From Marinifilum caeruleilacunae (lineage in GTDB: Bacteria; Bacteroidota; Bacteroidia; Bacteroidales; Marinifilaceae): a DNA stretch of 64,000 nt. Location of the stretch: positions 124,001 through 188,000 of the forward strand of contig NZ_RZNH01000001.1 of assembly GCF_013141825.1 (NCBI RefSeq). The letters run 5' to 3'. The notes below the pieces were generated by a model, which was not told where the DNA came from, did no database searches, and worked only from the letters and a program-made list of their open reading frames with translations. Of this stretch, positions 44,670 to 53,426 are shown in pieces; within the stretch, counting starts at the first letter, position 1; every line of letters starts with the position of its first letter. The position numbers were made by a program, and so were the translations under genes.

Positions 44670-46943
44670 TTAGAATTTATATCCGATAGCAACAAAGAAC
44701 TTGCGCCCCGGACTGATATGAGAATTAAAAGTTGCTATAGGAGCTTTGTAATCAAACAAGTTCTTTGCTCCCAACTTTAACTTTATATTTTTTCCGTAGT
44801 ATTGACTAAGTGTTAGGTTCCATACCGAATAAGTGGGATATTTTACTTTGTAGTATTCTCCATTGTATGATGATTCTTCATCGGTATCCTGCGAAATCAC
44901 ATCTTTCTTTCCGGTTACCTTTCCCGATAAATTGGCAATTAGCCTGTATTTGCCTTTTGTAATTTTATACTCCAATTGTCCGGTCAGGGCCATTGGGCTC
45001 ATCGATGAAAGATCCTGAGCATCTGTTGATTTCACACTTTTCTGATAGATATATCCAGCCTTTAACTTGAAGTTTTGATGAAATTTCCATTTCAACAATC
45101 CTTCAACTGTGAATATCTCGGCATCATCAAAGTTCACATATCTGTATTCGGTTTCATTATTGGTCCAAATACCATCAATCTTGTCGTGAACTTTATTAAA
45201 GGAAGTAATTAAGGTAGCATTCAAATTTCTCGCACCATTAATAAAATCAAGCGAAAATGCATAATAATCATTGGTTTCTGGTTTCAAATCAGTATTCCCG
45301 ATAATCTGAAACATTCCCAAATGACTCCAATTCATGTAAAGCTCCTTTAAATCTGGTGAACGGAATCCTCTTGCATAGGACAAGCGCACATTGAAGGGTC
45401 CAAGACTCTGCTTTATGGTTGCAGATGGTGAGGTATGAAAATCGAATGTAGTATGATATCCAGTTCTTAAACCCAGAACCAGGCTAGTAGCGTCATTCAA
45501 TTTAAACTGATCTTGTAGAACCAAAACACTGTTATTGGTACTTTTTGAGCTCATCACATCAGTAATAAACTTATCGGTTTCCAATGCTTGATATACATGC
45601 TCAACTTCTGCAAGCAAATTGTGTTTCCCAAGTTTGTTTGTATAGGTCAATTTACTTGTATGGTAAGCATTATCGTGAGTTTTCGTCTTGGTATCGGAAA
45701 TTTCACCGTAATCGAACCTTAAGTAGTCATCGTAATTGTGAGTAAAAGAAATAAAACTGTTATCATGAATTGTACGCTTTGCTTTTGCCTTTAAAGAATG
45801 ACTCTTGTATAATTCATGCACAGCATCATTGGTAAAATCAAATTCGTTATGTCTAAAATAGCTTCCTCCTAAATTAAAATCCCAGCGATCTAACTTATAG
45901 CCGAACTCTTGATTAATGGTAAAATCAGAATAGCCATAAATTTCTGTTCCACCACTAACTTCTTCTATTACTACCTTATCAATATCTTGGTAATATCTTT
46001 TTACACCCTCAGTATTTGTGAGCTTATAAGCATCAGAACTTTTGTAATTGAAGAAAGTATTGGAAAAGAAGTTTTCTCGCTTGTAACCTAATGATAAGTT
46101 CCCATTTAAATTTGGTTTATCGATATTCTTAAAAAAGTCCCTGGCATAATCATCATCGGCATTGTCCAGATCCCGCTGAGAATGATTTTTCTGATTTCTT
46201 TGCTGGAATCTTAGGTCCACAGCAACATTTAGTTTTTTTGAAGGTTTTTTAGTTACTACATTAATAACGCCTCCCATAGCACTGGAACCATATAATGCTG
46301 AACTGGCACCGCGAACTATTTCAATACGCTCAATATTAGCTGTATTAATACGTGTATAATCAACCGATTTGTGAAGGCCTTTTGCCATTCTGGCACCATC
46401 TATCAAAACTAAAGAATATTGCGATTCCAAGCCCATTACATTCATTACAGGAGTTCCACCATGACGTGCCATTTCCATCCCTGGCATTTCCACTTCCAAC
46501 ACATCTGTAAGCGTTTCTGTATCTACTGCCTCAATATCCTGCTCAGTAATCATCTGGGTCAATACCGGAGCATTTTTTAGTGTATGTGGTGTTCTGGTTC
46601 CTGTAATGGTAACCTGTTCTAAATTCAGAACATCTTCCTCAACAATAATTATTTTAGTATTGGCAGGAACAATGGTATCAATTACTGATTTGTATCCAAC
46701 ACAAGTGGCATTTACAATAATATTTTTATCAGGATTAACAGGTATATTAATGAAACCATTCTCGTCCGAAGCTGCATATCCTATCCATTTGGGTTGATTC
46801 ATAACTTGCCAACTAACGTTAGCATATGTGAGTGGCTTATTATTCTTTTGTAAGAATTGAATTTGAGAGTTTTGTGCTTTTATTGTAGTATGTACTCCAA
46901 GTATTGCTACAAAGAGGAAAAGCGCTTTAAGTTTGCCTTGCAT
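44670..46943 (-). CDS. hmuR: TonB-dependent haem receptor (HmuR-like)
   Basis: 757 residues. Signal peptide (about 1-23, TIKAQ), a carboxypeptidase-regulatory-like beta domain (about 25-110), a TonB plug domain (VTITGTRTPHTLKNAPVLTQMITEQDIE...) and a C-terminal beta barrel ending in Phe (FFVAIGYKF). The barrel has FRSP near residue 527 followed by GNTDLKPET, the counterpart of the FRAP/NPNL boxes of haem receptors, with a His (SHLGMF) between them. It is the first gene of the operon, 27-30 nt after the predicted transcription start. Confidence 0.9.
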   Translation of the reverse strand: MQGKLKALFLFVAILGVHTTIKAQNSQIQFLQKNNKPLTYANVSWQVMNQPKWIGYAASDENGFINIPVNPDKNIIVNATCVGYKSVIDTIVPANTKIIIVEEDVLNLEQVTITGTRTPHTLKNAPVLTQMITEQDIEAVDTETLTDVLEVEMPGMEMARHGGTPVMNVMGLESQYSLVLIDGARMAKGLHKSVDYTRINTANIERIEIVRGASSALYGSSAMGGVINVVTKKPSKKLNVAVDLRFQQRNQKNHSQRDLDNADDDYARDFFKNIDKPNLNGNLSLGYKRENFFSNTFFNYKSSDAYKLTNTEGVKRYYQDIDKVVIEEVSGGTEIYGYSDFTINQEFGYKLDRWDFNLGGSYFRHNEFDFTNDAVHELYKSHSLKAKAKRTIHDNSFISFTHNYDDYLRFDYGEISDTKTKTHDNAYHTSKLTYTNKLGKHNLLAEVEHVYQALETDKFITDVMSSKSTNNSVLVLQDQFKLNDATSLVLGLRTGYHTTFDFHTSPSATIKQSLGPFNVRLSYARGFRSPDLKELYMNWSHLGMFQIIGNTDLKPETNDYYAFSLDFINGARNLNATLITSFNKVHDKIDGIWTNNETEYRYVNFDDAEIFTVEGLLKWKFHQNFKLKAGYIYQKSVKSTDAQDLSSMSPMALTGQLEYKITKGKYRLIANLSGKVTGKKDVISQDTDEESSYNGEYYKVKYPTYSVWNLTLSQYYGKNIKLKLGAKNLFDYKAPIATFNSHISPGRKFFVAIGYKF

Positions 46944-46974
46944 AAGTGGTGTTTTTTATCCTTTATTCTGATTT

Positions 46975-47006
46975 CAAAACTAGAATAAATCCATGCTGAG
47001 GTCAAT
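46975..47006 (-). promoter_or_regulatory. Promoter of the haem operon
   Basis: On the minus strand ATTG (47006-47003), a 20-nt spacer, and TAGTTTTG (46982-46975) fit the Bacteroidota -33/-7 pattern. The flavodoxin promoter has the same -33 core and spacer. I could not identify a Fur-type box by eye. Confidence 0.55.
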
Positions 47007-47309
47007 CCTGAGAATTGGGTATATTATGGCTATGAAAAACACTTTTAATCCTTATAAATGATTAACAACAAGTAGGTAAGAGCTGCAATAAATATTACAT
47101 AAACAACAGCCATTTCAATTAACTACCCTCTCAATGCATTCATTACCAATAGTTTTATCTGGAAGTAATATTACAATAATAAATTTACTAAGAAATAAGA
47201 GCCAAGAATGTACCATAAGCCAATTGCCTGTAGTTGGTGAAGAATAATAAAATAATCATGATAAGACTAATTGTTCAATTCTTTCCATCAAAATAATTCA
47301 TTACTAAAT
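47007..47309. other. Gene-free stretch upstream of the haem operon promoter
   Basis: No ORF or RNA gene is recognised. It is AT-rich and lies between the haem operon promoter and a terminator-like hairpin on the same strand. Regulatory sites for the operon would be expected here, but none stands out. Confidence 0.3.
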
Positions 47310-47343
47310 AAAAAAATCCCCAAGGGTAACTAATCCTTGGGGA
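47310..47343 (-). terminator. Second terminator between flavodoxin and haem operons
   Basis: A perfect 9-bp stem (TCCCCAAGG at 47317-47325, CCTTGGGGA at 47335-47343). On the minus strand it is followed by a T-rich run. It lies about 270 nt beyond the first terminator, with no gene between. Confidence 0.75.
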
Positions 47344-47610
47344 ATATTTATTAAGACGTAGTGAAAACTAAGCTTATTGCGTACTACATCTAGACTACAA
47401 AACAAAATGGTGAATACTACTAAATAACACTAAAAATAATACTAATCATGGCCTGATTAAAACTTCAACATTTTGCATATTTTTGATCTTTTCTATCCAA
47501 TTATTTTATCAAACGTAATAATGATTTGCATAATTTGAACACTAACAAAGTAAACATGTTTGCAATTAACATACAATCACCATATGTTATGATTTTTCCC
47601 TTTTCTATCT

Positions 47611-47654
47611 AAAAAAACACTCACCAAAGAATGGAAAAACCATCTAAGGTGAGT
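47611..47654 (-). terminator. Terminator of the flavodoxin/DUF2023 operon
   Basis: ACTCACC (47619-47625) pairs with GGTGAGT (47648-47654), with a small inner ATGG/CCAT stem. On the minus strand seven T follow one G after the stem. It is 41 nt after the DUF2023 stop. Confidence 0.8.
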
Positions 47655-47695
47655 ATCGAATTAATAGCAAAAGAAAAATCTTTATTTATGTTCTG

Positions 47696-48082
47696 TTAGC
47701 CAACTAATTTTGCACTGATCAGTTCGGTATTGATTCCTTTTCTTTTAATGTATCGATCATACTGCTGACTTCTTGCGTAACCTAGCATGATACCCAGAAT
47801 AAAATCCTGTTCATCGGTAAAATTTGATAATGATTTGTCACCAAAAGATTTAACAATCTGAATACATTCTTCTTTTCCAAAGAAGACATTGATCTTACTC
47901 TCACTCACAGTTTGAAGAAAATAACTGATCCCCTTTCGTTGCAATAACTTTTCTGTTTTTTCCCTCTCACTGCTATTCATGGTATGCAAAACCAAGCTAC
48001 GTAAGCCTTTGTTGTATTCATAAACATGATGAATCAATATCTGCATATCGGCAGTTTTATAATCAGTGCAAGTTAGTTTCAT
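47696..48082 (-). CDS. DUF2023 family protein
   Basis: 128 residues, cytoplasmic. The start (CTDYKTADMQILIHHVYEYNKGLRSLVLHTM) and the end (FTDEQDFILGIMLGYARSQQYDRYIKRK) are the conserved parts of DUF2023. The family is nearly always found beside a flavodoxin gene in Bacteroidota, as here (6 nt). It may regulate or assist the flavodoxin; no activity is known to me. Confidence 0.85.
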   Translation of the reverse strand: MKLTCTDYKTADMQILIHHVYEYNKGLRSLVLHTMNSSEREKTEKLLQRKGISYFLQTVSESKINVFFGKEECIQIVKSFGDKSLSNFTDEQDFILGIMLGYARSQQYDRYIKRKGINTELISAKLVG

Positions 48083-48088
48083 ACGATC

Positions 48089-48595
48089 TTAGTTAAATTG
48101 TTTTTTAAGTTCTGCTACCCAGTCAGCCACACGATCTTCAGTCTGATCGTCCTGGTTTTCAATATCCAAAGCCAATCCAACCAACCGACCATCTTTTTCG
48201 GCTCTTGAAGCATCGTATTCGTAACCGTCAGTAGCAGTTTCCCCAATTACTTCACAATTTTTCTTTTCTAATAGTTCAAAAATTTCACCAATGCCATCAA
48301 CAAAGGAATCGGAATAGGAATACTGATCGCCCAAACCAAAGAGTGCAACCTTTTTACCATCCATATTTGCATTTGAAATTTCTGATAAAAAGCCTTCAAA
48401 ATCATCCTGTAAATCACCAATTCCCCATGTTGATGTACCAAAAATGATATTATTGAATTTTTCAATATCTGTTGCTTTGGCATCAGCAACATCAAAAGTG
48501 CTTGCGATATCTGCGCCAAGCTCTTCTTGTATTTGTTTAGCTACTGTTTCTGTATTTCCGGTTGATGAACCGTAAAAAATTCCGATGTTTTGCAT
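48089..48595 (-). CDS. fldA: Flavodoxin
   Basis: 168 residues from ATG 48595 (MQNIGIFYGSSTGNTETVA). The frame extends to 48655 but the added residues do not fit the family. The FMN phosphate loop GSSTGNT is at residues 9-15, the 50s loop STWGIGDLQDD and the 90s loop GLGDQYSYSDSF carry the aromatic residues that stack on FMN. Long-chain type. Flavodoxins replace ferredoxin under iron limitation. Its place next to the haem operon with a similar promoter suggests iron-dependent expression and a role as electron donor (inference). Confidence 0.92.
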   Translation of the reverse strand: MQNIGIFYGSSTGNTETVAKQIQEELGADIASTFDVADAKATDIEKFNNIIFGTSTWGIGDLQDDFEGFLSEISNANMDGKKVALFGLGDQYSYSDSFVDGIGEIFELLEKKNCEVIGETATDGYEYDASRAEKDGRLVGLALDIENQDDQTEDRVADWVAELKKQFN

Positions 48596-48624
48596 TTTGT
48601 GTTTATTTAGATTAATTACACCGA

Positions 48625-48656
48625 CAAAAGTATAAGGGAAACACATGTCAATCAAT
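48625..48656 (-). promoter_or_regulatory. Promoter of flavodoxin operon
   Basis: On the minus strand ATTG (48656-48653), 20 nt, TACTTTTG (48632-48625): the same core and spacing as the haem operon promoter. The rest of the divergent region up to 48897 holds no gene that I recognise. Confidence 0.55.
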
Positions 48657-48897
48657 CGCTATTTATTGGGATTTTAAGTTAAGCGTCTTTTGCTCAGTTT
48701 GTAAAACACTGAACATATAGGCAATACAAGGTACAGAGCACTCAAAATTTAATACAAACAAGAGTTACCTACTAGTTATTATGTGCTAAAAAATACCTAA
48801 ATATCATTAGCAAGAGCTATTGCTCATTGTTCATTATTTATCTATTTTTAAATTTCCGCAAGAGGAGCGCGGAATTGAATCTCTTAAAAACATCACT

Positions 48898-50508
48898 ATG
48901 GATCCGGTATGGTTAGCTATTGCATTTGGTTTAGGACTTCTTGTCAAATTAATTGGATTGCCTCCTTTGGTAGGTTATCTGTTGGCAGGTTTTACATTAA
49001 AATATTTTGGTGCAGAATCAGATGATTTAATTCAAAGCATCTCTGATTTGGGGATTACCCTACTCCTTTTTACCATTGGTTTAAAGTTGCGAATTAAAGA
49101 TCTCCTGCATCGGGAAATTTGGGGTGGTGCTTCCATTCACATGTTAATGGTGACCCTGCTTATGGCAGTAATTCTCTTTGGACTGAGTTATACTTCTCTA
49201 CAAATTTTCACCGATTTTACATGGCAACAAGCGCTAATCATCGGCTTTGCACTCAGTTTTTCGAGTACCATTTATGCCGTTAAAATCCTGGAAGAAAAAA
49301 GTGAATTAAAATCGGCCTATGGTGTTTTATCTATTGGTATCCTGATTATACAGGACATTTTTGCCGTATTGTATATTGTGATTGTGGCTGGGAAATTGCC
49401 AAGTTACTGGGCCATTGGCCTGCCTGTTTTATTTGTAGTAATTCGTCCGGTTTTATTACTGATATTAGACAAAATTGGCCATGGCGAAATCCTGATTTTA
49501 TATGGCTTTTTCCTGGCATTTGTGGTTGGAGCCGAATTGTTTAAATTTGTTGGCTTAAAGGCAGATTTGGGAGCCTTGGTAATTGGTGTATTAATTTCCA
49601 ATCATAAGAAAGCCAAAGAATTGGCTGACTCTTTAATGAGTTTTAAAGATATTTTCCTGATCGGATTCTTCTTGTCCATCGGATTAATTGGATTGCCAAG
49701 TGTTCAGATGCTCATTCTGGCTTTGATTCTTGCAGTGGCTGTCAATTTTAAGGTGATCTTATACTTTTGGGTTCTAACCCGATTTAAAGTTCGTGCAAGA
49801 ACTTCGGTATTTACTTCGTTGGCTTTGGCCAACTTTAGCGAGTTTGGGTTAATTGTTGCTTCCATAGCTGTAGGCAAAGGACTTATTCCATCCGATTGGT
49901 TGGTTTCCATTGCCATTGCAGTTGCCATTACCTTTATTATATCGTCGCCACTTAACTCTAAGGCGCATAAAATTTACTACCTGGCAAAAGATTACCTGCG
50001 AAAATACGAAACCAAAAAACGTTTGGTTTACGATAAGGCATTTGATATTGGCGAAGCAGAAATCCTGGTTTTTGGTATGGGAAAACTTGGTTTGGCAGTT
50101 TACGATCAGTTGAATCAAACCTATGGGCGAAAAGTGTTGGGACTCGACTATAACTACGATGTGGTGCAACGTTTGAAGAAAGAAGGCAAGAATATTCAGC
50201 AGGATGATGCTGCGGATAGTGAATTCTGGGAGAATATTTTCCAGAAATCGAACCACCATAAGGTTCGCCTTGTAATGCTTTGTATGAACGATCATAAATC
50301 AAATCTATATTCGGTTGAGCGACTTCAAAAAACAACCTATAAAGGAAGCGTAGCAGCCATTGCACGATTCGAAGATGAACGCCGACAGCTGGAAAAAATG
50401 AATGTTGATGCCGTTTACGACATCTACTCAGAGGCTGGTTACGGTTTTGCCAACCATGTATGTCACCAAATTGATATTGGTTGCGAAGTGAGAAAACCAG
50501 TATGGTAA
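48898..50508 (+). CDS. Kef/CPA2-type cation:proton antiporter with TrkA-N domain
   Basis: 536 residues from ATG 48898; the frame reaches back to 48820 but the extra residues lack a family match. About 11-12 membrane helices of the Na+/H+ exchanger type (LAIAFGLGLLVKLIGLPPLVGYLLAGF, then LIIGFALSFSSTIYAVKIL with the IQDIFAVLYIV helix) are followed by a Rossmann-like TrkA-N domain (ILVFGMGKLGLAVYDQLNQ). It resembles YbaL/KefB and probably exports K+ or Na+ for H+. It is divergent from the flavodoxin operon. Confidence 0.85.
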   Translation: MDPVWLAIAFGLGLLVKLIGLPPLVGYLLAGFTLKYFGAESDDLIQSISDLGITLLLFTIGLKLRIKDLLHREIWGGASIHMLMVTLLMAVILFGLSYTSLQIFTDFTWQQALIIGFALSFSSTIYAVKILEEKSELKSAYGVLSIGILIIQDIFAVLYIVIVAGKLPSYWAIGLPVLFVVIRPVLLLILDKIGHGEILILYGFFLAFVVGAELFKFVGLKADLGALVIGVLISNHKKAKELADSLMSFKDIFLIGFFLSIGLIGLPSVQMLILALILAVAVNFKVILYFWVLTRFKVRARTSVFTSLALANFSEFGLIVASIAVGKGLIPSDWLVSIAIAVAITFIISSPLNSKAHKIYYLAKDYLRKYETKKRLVYDKAFDIGEAEILVFGMGKLGLAVYDQLNQTYGRKVLGLDYNYDVVQRLKKEGKNIQQDDAADSEFWENIFQKSNHHKVRLVMLCMNDHKSNLYSVERLQKTTYKGSVAAIARFEDERRQLEKMNVDAVYDIYSEAGYGFANHVCHQIDIGCEVRKPVW

Positions 50509-50670
50509 AGCTTACCAAAGCTAAGAAACATCGATAATTTAGCATTCAAACGAACTCAGCTTATACATGAAACACTAATCTTTTTTTCGATAAAAATTCA
50601 TTGATTAAAATCCTACTGACATAAGGTTGTCACTACTGCCATTTAGCTTTGATGTATTGTTAATGTAAAA

Positions 50671-51138
50671 ATGGAAATTATGAAAAAAGCAACTGCACCA
50701 TCAATGACAGTAATCTCGAAAGATGTAAGAACAACTTTTAAGGATTTAATCACAAAAATTGAAAATTTCCCACAAGAAATTGTAAAAGAAGCAGTAAAAG
50801 CAGGCTTGCATCCAACTGGTCCGCAATGCTGGGTGTACACCTGGGAATCGTGTGATATGGAAGCTGAATTCAACTTGAAAATTTGTTTGCCTGTAGCCAC
50901 TTTTGGGAACTCATTTACAAGCGATAAATTTAAATTGGAACAACTCGATGAGTACAATCATGTAAAGAAAACACACCTGGGCTCCTGGGATAGTTTAATG
51001 GACTCCTACCAAATCTTAACAGATGAAATGAAAGCCGAAAATCTTACTCCCGGACAATCGTGTCGTGAATTGTATATCAATTGCGATTTTGATACTCCGG
51101 CAAATAACATTACTGAAATTCAGTTGCAAGTCAATTAA
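50671..51138 (+). CDS. GyrI-like/effector-binding domain protein
   Basis: 155 residues (an ATG at 50680 is an alternative). It carries the GyrI/AraC effector-binding fold: an N-terminal strand with SMTVISKDVRTTFKDL, HPTGPQCWVYTW in the middle, then strands with CDMEAEFNLKICLPVA and KKTHLGSWDSLMDSYQILTDEM near the end. GyrI-like proteins bind small hydrophobic molecules. It precedes the WYL regulator and ends at its own terminator. A second GyrI-like domain is encoded at 53427. Confidence 0.75.
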   Translation: MEIMKKATAPSMTVISKDVRTTFKDLITKIENFPQEIVKEAVKAGLHPTGPQCWVYTWESCDMEAEFNLKICLPVATFGNSFTSDKFKLEQLDEYNHVKKTHLGSWDSLMDSYQILTDEMKAENLTPGQSCRELYINCDFDTPANNITEIQLQVN

Positions 51139-51148
51139 AATTCATTTT

Positions 51149-51181
51149 GGAGTGTAAAAAAGATCATTTTTTTCACACTCC
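51149..51181 (+). terminator. Terminator after GyrI-like gene
   Basis: GGAGTGT(A)n pairs with (T)nCACACTCC, a long stem at 51149-51161 and 51167-51181, followed by TTCTT. Confidence 0.75.
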
Positions 51182-51220
51182 TTCTTACTTTTATAAATGT
51201 AAAACCAAGCCATACCAGTT

Positions 51221-52174
51221 TTGAACAGAATTGACAGATTACAAGCAATTTTAACACACTTGCAAAGCAAAAAGGTTGTAACAGCCCAGGAAATAGCCGA
51301 TCGTTTTAGCATCAGCTTAAGAACTGTGTATCGCGACATACGCGCTTTGGAAGAAGGTGGCATTCCTATTGGCGCTGAGGCCGGATTGGGATACTATATT
51401 GATGATAGCTATTCTCTGCCTCCTATCATGTTTACAAGCGAAGAAGCATCTGCCATTTTGATTGCCGGGAAGATCATTCCACATACTTCGGATAAAACGA
51501 TCGATCATGCGTTTCAGAATGCTTTGTACAAAATCAAATCGGTAATGAAAAGCGAGGACAAAGAGGTACTGGAGAAACTGGAAAGTTCGGTTAAAGTATT
51601 CAACGGTCCTTATGAAATTCCACAAAGAGATTCCATTTACCTTCAGGATATTCAACAAGCTTTGGTAAAATCTAAAGTGCTACAATTAGAGTATTTCGCG
51701 CATTACACTCAGGAACATTCCTTGCGCGAAGTTGAACCCATTGGCCTCCTTTTTTATGCATTAAACTGGCATTTAATAGCCTATTGTCGATTAAGAGAAG
51801 ACTATCGCGATTTTAGGCTCGATAGAATTCGAAATTTGGAAGTAAGCAACGAAACTTACAATAGAAAACTCGACAAAGCATTCGATGAATACCTGGCTCG
51901 CGAAAGGGAACAATATCAATCTTTCGAAGTTGAATTAAGAATAGAGAAAAAAATGGCCTTGTATATTCATGAGTCGAAGTATTGGTATGGATATCTTGGC
52001 GAAACGGAAGATGGTAATTTCGTAAACATGAAATTCCTAAATCCTGACCTTAATGGTTTTGCAAGATGGATTCTGTGCATGCTAGACAGTGTGGAAGTCA
52101 TCTCGCCTGTCATCTTGCGAAATCAGCTTGTAGAAATGGTTCAAAAACTGAATTCAAAATACCTGGATAAATAA
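51221..52174 (+). CDS. WYL-domain transcriptional regulator (YafY-type)
   Basis: 317 residues from TTG 51221, which gives the conserved opening MNRIDRLQAIL. HTH_11 domain (QEIADRFSISLRTVYRDIRALEEGG), then a WYL domain (about 140-215, with EPIGLLFYALNWHLIAYCRLR) and a WCX-type tail. WYL proteins bind nucleic acid or nucleotide ligands and often control DNA-damage or phage-defence genes. It ends 9 nt before the DNA-alkylation-repair gene, so the pair is an operon. Confidence 0.87.
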   Translation: MNRIDRLQAILTHLQSKKVVTAQEIADRFSISLRTVYRDIRALEEGGIPIGAEAGLGYYIDDSYSLPPIMFTSEEASAILIAGKIIPHTSDKTIDHAFQNALYKIKSVMKSEDKEVLEKLESSVKVFNGPYEIPQRDSIYLQDIQQALVKSKVLQLEYFAHYTQEHSLREVEPIGLLFYALNWHLIAYCRLREDYRDFRLDRIRNLEVSNETYNRKLDKAFDEYLAREREQYQSFEVELRIEKKMALYIHESKYWYGYLGETEDGNFVNMKFLNPDLNGFARWILCMLDSVEVISPVILRNQLVEMVQKLNSKYLDK

Positions 52175-52183
52175 ATCAAAGAA

Positions 52184-53290
52184 ATGTCGACCCTATTTAA
52201 AGATTTATATAATAAAGAGTTTTTCGCTTTACTATGCAAAGCCCTGGACGAAACAGTTCCACATTTTAAGGCTGCAGATTTTATGGATGAGATCTATGAT
52301 GCAGATTGGAGTTCACGTGAACTCAAACAAAGAATGCGACACATAAGCATCTGCCTAAAAAATCACTTATCGAATGATTTTAAGGAGAGTACGATACAAT
52401 TACTATCGCTGATTTCCTACTGTCAAAAAAATGGAATTACCGATAAAGCTTTGGAATTCATGTTTATTCCGGATTTTATAGAACAATACGGACTGGAAGA
52501 GTATGAAAGTTCGATACATGCTATCGAACAAGTTACACAATTTACCAGCTGTGAATTTGCTGTTCGCCCCTTTATCATCAAATACGAGAAGCAGATGATG
52601 AATCAAATGCTAAAATGGGCAGATCATCCACAGCATGATGTGAGACGCCTTGCATCAGAAGGTTGTCGCCCTCGTCTTCCATGGGCAATGGCACTTCCTT
52701 CACTTAAGAAGAATCCTGCATCAATTTTTCCAATATTGGAAAAGTTAAAATCAGATTCATCGGAATATGTAAGACGAAGTGTTGCCAACAATTTAAACGA
52801 TATCTCGAAAGACAATCCTGATATGGTGATTCGAACAGCTACGAATTGGCAAGGCGTTTCGAAGGACATTGACTGGGTGATTAAACACGCATGCCGAAGC
52901 TTGCTTAAGCAGGGAAACATTGAGGTAATGCAGCTGTTTGGTTTTGGAGCCATTGATCAAATTGGAATTGCAAATTTTCTAATTAAAACCAGGAAAGTTA
53001 AAATCGGTGACCATCTGGATTTTACTTTTACTCTCCATAATAGATCCGATAAAAACGAAAAAATTCGTTTGGAATATGGGATCTACTATCAAAAAATGAA
53101 CGGAACACTATCGAAAAAAGTTTTTAAGATCAGTGAGAGGATATATGAGCAAAAGTCGGAAACAGAAATCAATCGAAAACACTCTTTCAGGCTAATCACA
53201 ACAAGAAAATATTATCAAGGACTTCACAAATTGTCTTTGATTATTAATGGAATAGAATTGGATGTAGAAGAGTTTGAATTAACAAAATAA
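52184..53290 (+). CDS. DNA alkylation repair protein (AlkC/AlkD-like HEAT family)
   Basis: 368 residues, helical HEAT-like repeats typical of AlkC/AlkD-type glycosylases. A central segment reads WADHPQHDVRRLASEGCRPRLPWAMALP and LKSDSSEYVRRSVANNLNDISKDNPDMV, and then an extra C-terminal beta-rich part (about 270-368, DFTFTLHNRSDKNEKIRLEYGIYYQ) that resembles the Ig-like domain of AlkC proteins. These enzymes excise alkylated bases without base flipping. It is coupled with the upstream WYL regulator. Confidence 0.85.
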   Translation: MSTLFKDLYNKEFFALLCKALDETVPHFKAADFMDEIYDADWSSRELKQRMRHISICLKNHLSNDFKESTIQLLSLISYCQKNGITDKALEFMFIPDFIEQYGLEEYESSIHAIEQVTQFTSCEFAVRPFIIKYEKQMMNQMLKWADHPQHDVRRLASEGCRPRLPWAMALPSLKKNPASIFPILEKLKSDSSEYVRRSVANNLNDISKDNPDMVIRTATNWQGVSKDIDWVIKHACRSLLKQGNIEVMQLFGFGAIDQIGIANFLIKTRKVKIGDHLDFTFTLHNRSDKNEKIRLEYGIYYQKMNGTLSKKVFKISERIYEQKSETEINRKHSFRLITTRKYYQGLHKLSLIINGIELDVEEFELTK

Positions 53291-53426
53291 TAGAAAAAGA
53301 TGCGCTTGTTTTCACTTGAAGAAAGCTGCATTTATTCTTACCTTTAAGTTCAACTTTTAGATTTCTTTTATTCCCATAGAAATCACTTCTTTATAAAAAT
53401 TATTGAAACCCTTAATAACTACACTT

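Noticed and set aside
48596-48897. A gene in the gap between flavodoxin and the Kef-type antiporter
   Set aside because: Only divergent promoter-like sequences are visible; the frames have no support.
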